Assembly (NCBI GenBank): GCA_023168345.1
Contig: AP025689.1
Span: 3,740,001-3,804,000, forward strand
DNA from: Lysinibacillus sp. PLM2
GTDB lineage: Bacteria; Bacillota; Bacilli; Bacillales_A; Planococcaceae
Direction of reading: 5' to 3'
DNA: 64,000 nt
Both the position numbers and the translations under genes were made by a program. Shown one piece after another: positions 9,339 to 17,361 of this stretch (its first letter is position 1; each line of letters opens with the position of its first letter). The notes beneath the pieces are model-generated. The model saw only the letters and a program-made list of their open reading frames with translations, was not told the DNA's origin and did no database searches.

Positions 9339-9669
9339 ATTTAAAATACTAGTTTAAAATGATATGTATTTTTAACTATTTAGGGAAATATATTACAATT
9401 TTATTTTAACAGTAAAGATAAAAATATGAAAATTAGAACGAATAGAAAACTCAAATGTGAAAGCATTGCCCTTAATGTCATGCGGTGGTACTTTACACAG
9501 CAATAATTATTACTCACTTTCTTACCATTTGACATCATCAGTTCTTCTTCCTATGAATTACAAAACTTTTTATATTCCATTATATTTTTTTATTTAATTG
9601 AAGCAGAATTGTATCTTTTTTTATTAATTGGGAAAAAATAATACTGAAAACGAAAAGGGAGGATTGCAA
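9339..9669. other. Intergenic region, nothing recognised
   Basis: AT-rich spacer between two divergent small genes. It presumably holds both promoters; I see no further feature. Confidence 0.4.
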
Positions 9670-9846
9670 ATGGAAGCAAATATGAGTGTTGAAGAAGTTG
9701 TAAGTAAAATTGCTGAATTAGTGAAAAAAGAAGGACAGCCACTACGAAAGAAACAGGTAAAGAAGTCAAATCCAGAGTTAATGAAAAATGCATTGTATTA
9801 TTTTCCGAGTTGGGAAGATGCAATGGAAAAAAGCATCAAATCATAA
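9670..9846 (+). CDS. Small protein with a homing-endonuclease-associated (HNH_repeat-like) motif
   Basis: 58 residues from ATG 9670, preceded by GGGAGG. The C-terminal half (QPLRKKQVKKSNPELMKNAL then YYFPSWEDAMEKS) resembles the short repeat found beside HNH endonucleases, where a basic segment is followed by a hydrophobic/FxSWExAL motif. Here the motif stands alone with no nuclease. DNA binding is plausible but unproven. An earlier in-frame ATG at 9628 has no ribosome binding site. Confidence 0.6.
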   Translation: MEANMSVEEVVSKIAELVKKEGQPLRKKQVKKSNPELMKNALYYFPSWEDAMEKSIKS

Positions 9847-9975
9847 TCTACAGCCATAGGTGATATTATTACTAAGGTTGGATATGAACTGTTTCCAGCC
9901 TTTTTTAATTTAGGTATAATGATAACAGTATCCCCTATCTTAATTTCTTTCACACTAAAATCTCCGTTAATTAAC

Positions 9976-10236
9976 TTATCTCAGATTCGACAAAAGCTTA
10001 TCTAAAAGAATACCGTAACAAACGGCTAATAGAAAATGTAACGATAAAGCATAATATATATTTGAATTATCGGGAATCAACGGGTGTATACAGGCAAACA
10101 AAACAGCGAATATTGGGTCAATAGCCGCCCATGGATGCTTTACTGGTTGAAGTATCAACTCATAAACAATAATTGCTAAACTGAATAATGGTAACCAAAA
10201 AGTAAATCTTTTTAGGAATTTCAATAATATCCCCAC
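9976..10236 (-). CDS. Small polytopic membrane protein of unknown function
   Basis: 86 residues with three predicted membrane segments (FTFWLPLFSLAIIVYELIL, AIDPIFAVLFACIHPLI and YALSLHFLLAVCYGILLDKL). A GTG start at 10236 is possible, but TTG 10224, six bases after GGTGGGG, is at least as likely. Small proteins of this kind are common in Bacillales genomes; I assign no function. Confidence 0.55.
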   Translation of the reverse strand: MGILLKFLKRFTFWLPLFSLAIIVYELILQPVKHPWAAIDPIFAVLFACIHPLIPDNSNIYYALSLHFLLAVCYGILLDKLLSNLR

Positions 10237-10362
10237 CGTTAACGAAGGTTTAATTTAAGTACTTTATTTAAATTTAAAATGCGCATTACTCATATTCGGG
10301 AGAGGTGCTCAATTGTTGAAGATATTGGTTACATCTTTTTTCATGTTACTAATAATGCTCTT

Positions 10363-10563
10363 TTAGTTAAAAATCTTTATTATTAAACTTATTAAGATTA
10401 ATAGAGCGGTTCCACCGAAAATTCCACCAAACATAATATAGCCTATTATCTTTATTGGTAAAGGGAGGTTACCACCTTTGCTTATCGGATAGCCCTCTAT
10501 TTTGTTTAAATGTTTCGTTGCATCATTAAAAGGTTCATTAGGTCCTTCATCATGACTTGGCAC
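10363..10563 (-). CDS. Small membrane protein of unknown function
   Basis: 66 residues from GTG 10563, which follows AAAGGAGGGG at good spacing; an upstream TTG is rejected because it precedes that site. A hydrophilic N-terminal half (SHDEGPNEPFNDATKHLNK) is followed by a C-terminal membrane segment (IIGYIMFGGIFGGTALLILI). Family unknown. Confidence 0.55.
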   Translation of the reverse strand: MPSHDEGPNEPFNDATKHLNKIEGYPISKGGNLPLPIKIIGYIMFGGIFGGTALLILISLIIKIFN

Positions 10564-10711
10564 TTTCACCCCTCCTTTATTCAAAGAAACTTCACGTTTA
10601 TTCTAAATAAAGTTTTTGCAAATACACCCAAATATTAACATAAATACACAATGATTCTTGTGTCGTTTAATTTAGAAATTCAAAGTTTTTTAATTGGCTT
10701 TATCTGTCTAT

Positions 10712-11056
10712 TCACTTAAACACTTTTTTACTTTTGGGTTTTGTTATTTCAAAACTATGCTTCACCATATCATAGATTTCAGCTTTTGGTAAATCCCCAT
10801 CAAGAATTACAGTGTTCCAGTGGTCTTTATTCATGTGGTAACCCGGTTGAACATCTGCAAAAGTATTTCGTAAAGTGCCAGCATAATCGGGATCGCATTT
10901 CAAATTTACACAAAGATGACCATTACGATTAAATATAAGAGCAAAAATTTTCTTATTTTCCCTGTGTCGAATTGCGGTCCACCCTTCTCCAAATGGGTGA
11001 TCTTCAAAAGAATTCGGATATGACAAACAGTGTTTTATAATTTCATTCATGGACAT
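10712..11056 (-). CDS. MmcQ/YjbR family protein
   Basis: A 114-residue protein of the MmcQ/YjbR (CyaY-like fold) family. Typical features are the N-terminal CLSYPNSFEDHPFGEGWTA, then KIFALIFNRNGHLCVNLKCD, the tract GYHMNKDHWNTVILDGDLP and the final MVKHSFEI. Family members are single-domain proteins with proposed DNA-binding roles but no settled function. The start ATG is preceded by GAGGTAG. Confidence 0.85.
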   Translation of the reverse strand: MSMNEIIKHCLSYPNSFEDHPFGEGWTAIRHRENKKIFALIFNRNGHLCVNLKCDPDYAGTLRNTFADVQPGYHMNKDHWNTVILDGDLPKAEIYDMVKHSFEITKPKSKKVFK

Positions 11057-11080
11057 AAATACTACCTCATTTCTTTAATA

Positions 11081-11437
11081 TTAAATTTCACAGATTTTGC
11101 TACCTTCTTTAAGTATAAATGGGAAATGTAGCCAAACTAATTGATAGAGAAAATTGTCTTTTGTGTATTTGCGATGAAACAGTGATGAAAAATCTAGATG
11201 AATTTTATTTGCTTCGTACTGCTCAATAAAATATTGTGGAAGGGAATTTGTTTCAAAAAGTCGATAAAGTAAAAAGCGATTTGGTGCCAGAATACTTCGT
11301 ACGACTTCAATTAACGGAAGAATATAGTTTTTGTTATTAGAAGAAACAATAAAGCTGCGTGACATATCCTTATCATTTGTGCCGTAAATGCTCCATTCTT
11401 TCTCGAAATAGCTTACACTACTAGGATAAATAGCCAT
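11081..11437 (-). pseudogene. TnsE-like N-terminal domain fragment (decayed Tn7-type gene)
   Basis: 118 residues whose core YILPLIEVVRSILAPNRFLL, then YFIEQYEANKIHLDFSSL and YQLVWL, resembles the N-terminal domain of Tn7 TnsE (YHIPQLELARSLF, then QYEV and QLLVWLF, from memory). TnsE is more than 500 residues, so this is a fragment. Upstream coding signal continues in frame without a start (RIAPTGTEEVE before MAIYPSS) until a stop. A further stretch in another frame (VRTLGILADFEHLYKLKN) joins logically to it, indicating a frameshift near 11465. Probably dead, and a sign that the area is linked to a Tn7-like element. Confidence 0.5.
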
Positions 11438-11790
11438 TTCAACTTCTTCTGTCCCTGTTGGTGCGATTCTTTAGTTTATATAAATGTTCGAAATCTGCCA
11501 AGATACCAAGCGTTCTAACAATTAAAGAAATTGTTTTTATGCTTTGCCATTAGTACTTGATTAGAGCTTATCGCTTTTTTATTAATTTCAACACCAATCT
11601 ATTAACGCCCTTTTATCGTTTTAGAAACTACGCCTAATTCTCTCATTATTTGTTAATTAATTTATGGATTACTTCTAAAATATTTGGTTTGTTAGAATTT
11701 TTTCTAGGGCTTCATCCATTTTACTTTGTGAATGCTTAATTTCATTTAATTCATCTATTAAATTTCTTATAATTTGTTCATTTATTTGAT
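11438..11790. other. Region with decayed coding remnants
   Basis: The 11438-11560 part carries the frameshifted 5' end of the TnsE-like fragment on the minus strand. At 11690-11815 a 45-codon coiled-coil-like frame ends in KMDEALEKILTNQIF but has no start codon and partly overlaps the preceding gene; it may be a frameshifted tail. No intact gene is seen. Confidence 0.4.
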
Positions 11791-12129
11791 TTATTTCTTT
11801 TTTTCTATTACGTTATCAAAAATTTTTTCTAATTCATCTAATTGATTTTGAGTAAAAGCAGGCAATTCTTCTGTACTTGCAGTTAAAACTTGTAAATCCA
11901 GTTTCAGTTTACTGTTATTTTGCAAAAACAAAACAAAAAAACTCAATATTGTTATAAAACCAGTAATTGCAGAAAACAAAGTTTCAAATTGACTACCATA
12001 ATTATTACTCCAAATTATATACACCATATATGAAAAACTTAAACAGACTAATATAACTCCTAGCCACACAAAAATATTTGAAATAATAATTTGCCGATTA
12101 ATCATTTTAATTTCTTCTTGATTATTCAT
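11791..12129 (-). CDS. Two-TM membrane protein with C-terminal coiled coil, unknown function
   Basis: 112 residues from ATG 12129, preceded by GGGGATAACT. Two membrane segments (IFVWLGVILVCLSFSYMVYI and FSAITGFITILSFFVLFL) are followed by a charged helical tail (FTQNQLDELEKIFDNVIEKKK). I recognise no family. Confidence 0.5.
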   Translation of the reverse strand: MNNQEEIKMINRQIIISNIFVWLGVILVCLSFSYMVYIIWSNNYGSQFETLFSAITGFITILSFFVLFLQNNSKLKLDLQVLTASTEELPAFTQNQLDELEKIFDNVIEKKK

Positions 12130-12141
12130 AGTTATCCCCAT

Positions 12142-12600
12142 TTCAATTAAAATTTACCTACCTCTTTTTATACTACCTTAACTGAATTACCATCTCTATT
12201 AAAGAATTCACTAAAATACACATCATAAAAAATATCTTAAAATTTTTGATGGGATCCCTAAGACTCTCCCATAGCCTTTCAAACCTCCTTTAATCTCGCT
12301 TTGGATTAACCCCTCTATTAACTCAATACCAACCTGACTTTGTAGTTTCATCCTTATAGATATTTTTTACTTCAATGGACAGAGTCTCTGAAAATGCAAT
12401 ATCAGATTTAATCTTTACTAGTCTCTACTATTATTGCCTCGGTAAAATCTTGTTTCTTATATTTGATCTTCAATTACTCTATTAAGAATCTTTTATTACA
12501 CTACTTCTAACTTCGACTCTTCATCACTTTTAATTAGTAACTAAAAAATCACCTAAGTCATAATTTCAAATAATTGGATAATGCCTTTTTCAATAACAAA
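12142..12600 (-). pseudogene. Probable degraded gene remnant (minus strand)
   Basis: No intact reading frame, but consecutive short stretches on the minus strand in different frames read like protein. Examples are YKKQDFTEAIIVETSK, then KSDIAFSETLSIEVKNIYKD, then QVGIELIEGLIQSEIKGG. This suggests a gene broken by several frameshifts. The product is not recognised and the interpretation is tentative. Confidence 0.3.
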
Positions 12601-12601
12601 A

Positions 12602-12635
12602 AAACTCGATCCAAGAATTTTGGATCGAGTTTTTT
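12602..12635. terminator. Bidirectional terminator
   Basis: AAACTCGATCCA / TGGATCGAGTTT forms a 12-bp perfect stem with A-tracts and T-tracts on the two sides. It is close in sequence to the terminator at 3764-3794 and lies just outside the presumed end of the Tn7-like module. Confidence 0.8.
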
Positions 12636-12656
12636 AATGTTAGTTTTCGACTTTGT

Positions 12657-12800
12657 TGTCATTCAACAACAAAATTTTTGTGAATTATATTTAATGATGT
12701 CATAATTTTATATGTAATTCAGATGAATTTATAAGAAAAAGATGTCACTTTTTATAATAACAATTTTCATAAACCATCACTTTTATACTTCAAACTGTCA
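12657..12800. repeat. Candidate Tn7-like transposon end with repeated TnsB-site-like motifs
   Basis: Immediately beyond the stop of the second tniQ gene lie irregular repeats of a TGTCA-centred motif. They read TGTTGTCATTCAACAAC at 12657, GATGTCATAATTTTATA near 12697, GATGTCACTTTTTATA near 12746, CATCACTTTTATAC near 12774 and CTGTCATAAAACG near 12789. Tn7-type ends begin with TGT and carry several ~20-bp TnsB sites, so this may be one end of the element. I could not find the matching inverted end near tnsA, so the call is provisional. Confidence 0.4.
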
Positions 12801-12832
12801 TAAAACGTTTTCAATATAAATTTATTCTTTAT

Positions 12833-14704
12833 TTACTTTAAAGTTTTGTTTATATTTTTATCTTCTTCTAAATCATTTAATATTTTTTTAATGAATGAAC
12901 GAATTCCTTTATATATACCTTGAGAACTTTTCAATGTCGATTCTTTAACTCCTAAAGACTCACTTAAAAATGAGTAATCTACCCTACCATACTGTTTACA
13001 TATATTGATAATTGCATTTTCCAAATTTCTCCTTCTGATTTCTTTTTGTTCATATTTGCTTATTTTTGCTGATTTGGAAATAAATTCAGATACCTCTGGA
13101 TAATTGATTTTTATATATTTTAAAGACAGCCCAATAAATTTATATACTTCATACACAAAAAATTGCTCTTCAGAATTCTTTTTACTTTTTATAAAATTAT
13201 CTATTTTTTCAAAAATAATTGCCTCTTCTTCTGCTTTCTTATTTAATATATGTTCTAATTTTGCGTCATTTATCTTTTTATGTAAACCATGATAATATAA
13301 AGTTTTATCTGTAATATCTAAACTAGCAGCAATTTCATTTATCGAAATGTTTTTGTTACTATTCTCCAGTTCCTTAATTACACCATTCATATTATTTTTT
13401 ATTCTTTCTTGATTTACTCTATTTGTTACTCGTGAATTATCTTCTAAATATATGTATTCTTGAACTTTTGGATGCCAATAATAATAGAATGTTGATAAAT
13501 GATCCCATCCAAAAAGCCTTGATGCTTCTTTTGCTAATAAATGATGGTTTCTCCAAAAAGGCTTTAGTAAAAAAAAATCTTCTTTTAATCTAACATTCTT
13601 AAATTCCCTGATTTTCAACTTTATATTACAGAATGGATTATAACGATAAAGATACCCTATATAATAGTAAACTTTATATTCACTCATTTTGAGGCGCCGA
13701 CCTATTTTTTTTACAGAAACGTTCATTTCTATTAAACTATTGACTTCAAATAATTTATTTTTAGAAATGTATATATCTTCCCATTTGGATAACTTTTTAT
13801 TAAAACCCCACTTAAACCAGCAATTTGTACATATCCAAATAGAACTATACAAATATAGCTTTGGCACATATTTCCCCTTTGAGGAGTTTACCAAATCCAT
13901 CATATTTCGATTAGTATTAAAAGATTTACACCACGTAGATTTACATTTTATTGGACACTTCTTCATCTTTTGATTTTTATTAAATAAAACTCTCACAAAG
14001 GACATAGGAACTTTCTGAGAAATTAAATTACTAATTTCAATATTTTTTTCTCTTAATGTATTCAATATAAAACCTAAGCTTAATATTTCATTGGACTTAT
14101 TCCTTACAAGAGCTAATAACTTTTTTACTTGGGAAGGAGTGAAGAAAGGGTGCTTCTTAGAATTTATCTTTGTATTTTCCGGAGTAGCTAAAAACAATAA
14201 TAACAATGCTATTTTTCTATGTAATGATTGAGGAGGATGATGAAAATTACTATCCACTTCTATAACAGCAGTTGTTAAAATTCCCCAATCCCTATGAATT
14301 CGTAATTGCTTTTTTACCATTTCAATATCCTCTAGAGGCATATCTATTTTGTCATACAACAGTTCCCCACAATAATTACAATTCATGTATTCTAAAATGC
14401 TTTTGTTTACATATGGTTGCTCACATCCACAGTTATTACATTTAGACTCAATCCTCGTAAAATGTTTATCACACATATGTATTTCCTTCACTTGCCACAA
14501 TAGTTTAAAAACCCCATCTTCTTTTAGACAACTTCTACAATACCGACGGTGTTTAACATCAATCTCTCTACTAAAGATTCTTTTGTTTGAACCAGGGTAA
14601 AACAATTCAACAAATTTCTCAAAAGAATGAAGCTTCAATCTGTTAGAATGAATATTTAATAAGTCTGATAAATTATTTAAATGAACAATATCACTCGGAA
14701 ATAA
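12833..14704 (-). pseudogene. tniQ: TniQ/TnsD-family target selector (second copy), C-terminal part, split by IS21 insertion
   Basis: Most of a TniQ/TnsD-like protein. Zinc-binding motifs sit at the start (YCRSCLKEDG, then MCDKHF, CNNCGC and CNYCGELL), followed by helix-turn-helix-like stretches (KMSEYKVYYYIGYLYRY, AASLDITDKTLYYHGLHKK). The N-terminal 59 codons lie beyond the IS element at 17166-17342. Joining the two parts through one copy of the ATCGAA target duplication gives an uninterrupted 682-codon frame. The gene would have supplied a second target-site choice for the Tn7-like module. It is now inactive unless the IS leaves. Confidence 0.85.
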
Positions 14705-14710
14705 ATCGAA
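14705..14710. repeat. Target-site duplication, left copy
   Basis: ATCGAA immediately precedes the TG end of the IS21-family element and is repeated after its CA end at 17166-17171. Confidence 0.85.
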
Positions 14711-14810
14711 TGTATTTGATAAGCTAAAACTGAGCCACCATCGCAGTTGAAAAGTGAGCCACTTTTATATGAAAATAATCCTAACTTTATAGAGTTAGGA
14801 GCGTATAGAG

Positions 14811-16364
14811 GTGATTTCATTGGAGAAGAAGCAGAAAGTGTTACTTGCCTTTCATCAAGAAAATAAGAGTCAACGTCAAATTGCGAAGGAGCTTGGAATT
14901 TCCCGAAATACTGTTAGAAAGTATATTCAAGAGGATCTTGAAAAAAGAAAGCAAGATATTCGAGAACTACCTATTACAGATAACTATGTAACTCCTCCGT
15001 CGTATAAGAAACGAAAAGGAAATAAACGCGCATTAACACCTACGGTGATGAAACGTATTCGAAAAATGTTAAAAGATAATGAGTATAAACGGCAAAATCA
15101 GATGCACAAGCAACAGCTAAAAATGATTGATATTCATGAAAAGCTATTAGATGAAGGTTTTGAAATTAGTTATACCACTGTTAGAAATTTTGTGAATAGT
15201 GAGGAGAAACGTCAAAAAGAAGTCTTTATTCGTCAAAAGGCAACTGCTGGTCATGAGATTGAATTTGACTGGGGAGAAGTAAAATTATTCATTGATCAAA
15301 CATTACGTTCTCTTTCAATGGCGGTATTTACCCTACCATATAGTAATGATAGATTTGCATATTTATATGAATCTGAAACAATGGTGTGCGTACAAGATGC
15401 TCATGTAAAATGTATTGACTATTTAGGCTTTGTACCAGAAGTTTTTACGTACGATAATATGCGGACAGTGGTAAAGAACTTTATAGGGACTGAACGTGAG
15501 ATTACAGATGGTATGAAAAATCTATCGATGCATTATCATTTTAAAATACGACTATGTGAACCGAGAAAAGGAAATCAGAAGGGGCATGTGGAGCGGAGTG
15601 TAGAATACATCCGTCGGAAAGCATTTGCCCATCGAGATACGTTTGCAAGTCTAGAAGAAGCTCAGGCTTATCTAACAGAAATCATCATGAAATTAAACTC
15701 TCGCAAACATTATAAGAAAAATCAAACGCACCATGAATTAATGTTAGAAGAGCGTACTGCTAGACAAGTAAGCACAGATATTATTCCATTTGATGCTTCT
15801 GAGTTGTTTGAATTTAGAGTGGACAAATATAGCACGATTACTTATAGACAAAATCGTTATTCTGTTCCAGAAGGACATGTTGGAGAATGGGTGAAAGTAA
15901 AAGCGAGTGCGGAAAAAATTCTTATTTTTAGTGAAAATGCCTGTATTGCGACACATAAGCGAAATTGGCAGATCCATCAATGGATAATGGATATTTATCA
16001 TTACTTACGGACATTTGAAAAGAAGAAAGGTGCATTGGCCCAAAGTGAATGTTTGAGTCAAGCACCAACAAAAATAAAAAAATTATACAAAGATTATTAT
16101 ATTGGAAATGAGCGAGATTTTCTAGAGTTACTTATTTATCTAAAAGAACATAACAATCTGGAAAAAGTCTTAGCAGCGATTGAACAACTTAAGAAGAACC
16201 CTATGGTTCAAATAACAACAGAGAAAATTATTTTCATAGCTAGTCAAGGCGAATACATCCATAAAACTGTACATTCCAAAAACGAGGTCACCACCCAATC
16301 TCTCGAAAATCTTTCAGCCATAACAGCATTATTTGAAACGAAAAAGACAGGGGTGCTTCATTAA
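14811..16364 (+). CDS. istA: IS21-family transposase IstA
   Basis: A 517-residue transposase. The N-terminal helix-turn-helix (SQRQIAKELGISRNTVRKYI) would bind the element ends. The DDE catalytic core shows EFDWGEVKLFI (first Asp), TYDNMRTVVKN (second Asp) and KGHVERSVEYIRRKAF (Glu). The length matches full IstA proteins. Its TTG or ATG start lies about 100 bp inside the left end, and its TAA overlaps the istB ATG by one base, the usual istA-istB arrangement. Confidence 0.93.
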   Translation: MISLEKKQKVLLAFHQENKSQRQIAKELGISRNTVRKYIQEDLEKRKQDIRELPITDNYVTPPSYKKRKGNKRALTPTVMKRIRKMLKDNEYKRQNQMHKQQLKMIDIHEKLLDEGFEISYTTVRNFVNSEEKRQKEVFIRQKATAGHEIEFDWGEVKLFIDQTLRSLSMAVFTLPYSNDRFAYLYESETMVCVQDAHVKCIDYLGFVPEVFTYDNMRTVVKNFIGTEREITDGMKNLSMHYHFKIRLCEPRKGNQKGHVERSVEYIRRKAFAHRDTFASLEEAQAYLTEIIMKLNSRKHYKKNQTHHELMLEERTARQVSTDIIPFDASELFEFRVDKYSTITYRQNRYSVPEGHVGEWVKVKASAEKILIFSENACIATHKRNWQIHQWIMDIYHYLRTFEKKKGALAQSECLSQAPTKIKKLYKDYYIGNERDFLELLIYLKEHNNLEKVLAAIEQLKKNPMVQITTEKIIFIASQGEYIHKTVHSKNEVTTQSLENLSAITALFETKKTGVLH

Positions 16365-17114
16365 TGGATAAGCTACAAGAAATGATTGAGATGTGTAAAG
16401 AACTTCGATTACCAAGCATTCGGGGATTTATACAGGATGATGATATGTGGAAACAATATCAGACAGCAGAAGATTTCTTATACCATGCACTAGTGCAAGA
16501 AATGGAAGATCGAGAAGTGCGAGCAAAAGCGAATCGCATTCGATCCGCAAATTTCCTGAAAAGAAATTATTAACTGAATTAGAGTTTGAGAGATTACCGC
16601 AAAATGCGGCCTCTCGCCTCCCGCATTTAAAGAAATTGGACTTTATTCAAGAAAAACAAAACGTCTTATTAATTGGCTCACCTGGAACAGGTAAAACCCA
16701 TATAGCAATAGGTTTAGGAATTGAAGCTTGTTTGGCAGGATATAAAGTATTTTTTACAACGGTATCATCTCTAGTAAACCAGTTAAAGAGAGCCGTTCTG
16801 AAAGAACGTTACGCTCATTTGAACTGAAGTTTGAAAAATATGATTTAGTAATCATTGATGAATTAGGTTATATCTCCTTTGATAAAGAAGGAGCCGAGTT
16901 ATTATTTACTCATCTTTCCCTTAGGGCGGGACGAGCATCCACCATCGTTACAAGTAATTTATCATTTGATCGGTGGGAAGAAATATTTCATGATCCAGTT
17001 TTAACAGCAGCTCTAACAGATCGATTAACACATCGAGCTTATATGATAGACATGGTTGGACCATCTTATCGAATATTAGATACAAAAGAATGGCTAGAGA
17101 ATAGTTCGGTTTAA
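16364..17114 (+). pseudogene. istB: IS21-family helper ATPase IstB, broken by two frameshifts
   Basis: The reading frame starts at ATG 16364 (MDKLQEMIEMCKELRLP). It shifts near 16549, where one A seems lost before TTTCCTGAAAAG, and again near 16790-16800. The three segments still encode the AAA+ parts: Walker A GSPGTGKTHIAIGLG, Walker B DLVIIDELGYISFD, then TSNLSFDRWEEIFHD and TDRLTHRAYMIDM. The intact protein would be about 250 residues. Sequencing error is possible, but two independent shifts make real decay more likely. Confidence 0.85.
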
Positions 17115-17165
17115 GTGGCTCAGTTTTTAATTAATAAATGGCTCAATTTTTACTTGCGAAATACA

Positions 17166-17171
17166 ATCGAA
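17166..17171. repeat. Target-site duplication, right copy
   Basis: ATCGAA directly follows the CA end of the IS21 element and matches 14705-14710. Confidence 0.85.
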
Positions 17172-17342
17172 TTTATTGTATTGACCTCTATCAACTTTAT
17201 ACATTCCTTGTTTTTGTACTAAATGCCATATTTCCGAAATACTATTTATACCATTTAGATTTGCTGTCCTAATGAGATAACTTGATAAAGACTCCCCCTC
17301 TATCAACTTAGGTCTAATAGTGAATCTTCTTATAATCTTCAT
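17166..17342 (-). pseudogene. tniQ: N-terminal fragment of the second TniQ/TnsD protein
   Basis: 59 codons from ATG 17342, preceded by GGAAGG, ending in YNKFD where the IS21 element interrupts it. PKLIEGESLSSYLIRTANLN is the usual TniQ amino-terminal motif and parallels RPYEDELLSSFLNRLAYANG of the first copy. In the unsplit gene the next residues would be LFPSDIVHLNNLSD, found just past the element near 14700. Confidence 0.85.
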
Positions 17343-17361
17343 GAAACTCTACCTTCCAAAT

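Larger units (their letters stand above)
14711..17165 (+). mobile_element. IS21-family insertion sequence (2455 bp) inside the second tniQ
   Basis: The element begins TGTATTTGATAAG and ends CTTGCGAAATACA, so its terminal inverted repeats are imperfect but end in the TG...CA typical of IS21. Inside both ends lie further copies of a TGAGCCAC motif (14731, 14755 and, inverted, 17114 and 17140). It carries istA, complete, and istB with two frameshifts. It is flanked by the 6-bp duplication ATCGAA. Since IstB is needed for transposition, this copy is probably immobile on its own. Confidence 0.9.

Noticed and set aside
14727-17145. IS21 ends placed at the TGAGCCAC motifs
   Set aside because: Those motifs are internal. 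Moving outwards to TGTATTT...AAATACA gives TG...CA ends, better inverted repeats, and a perfect 6-bp ATCGAA duplication that restores the tniQ frame.
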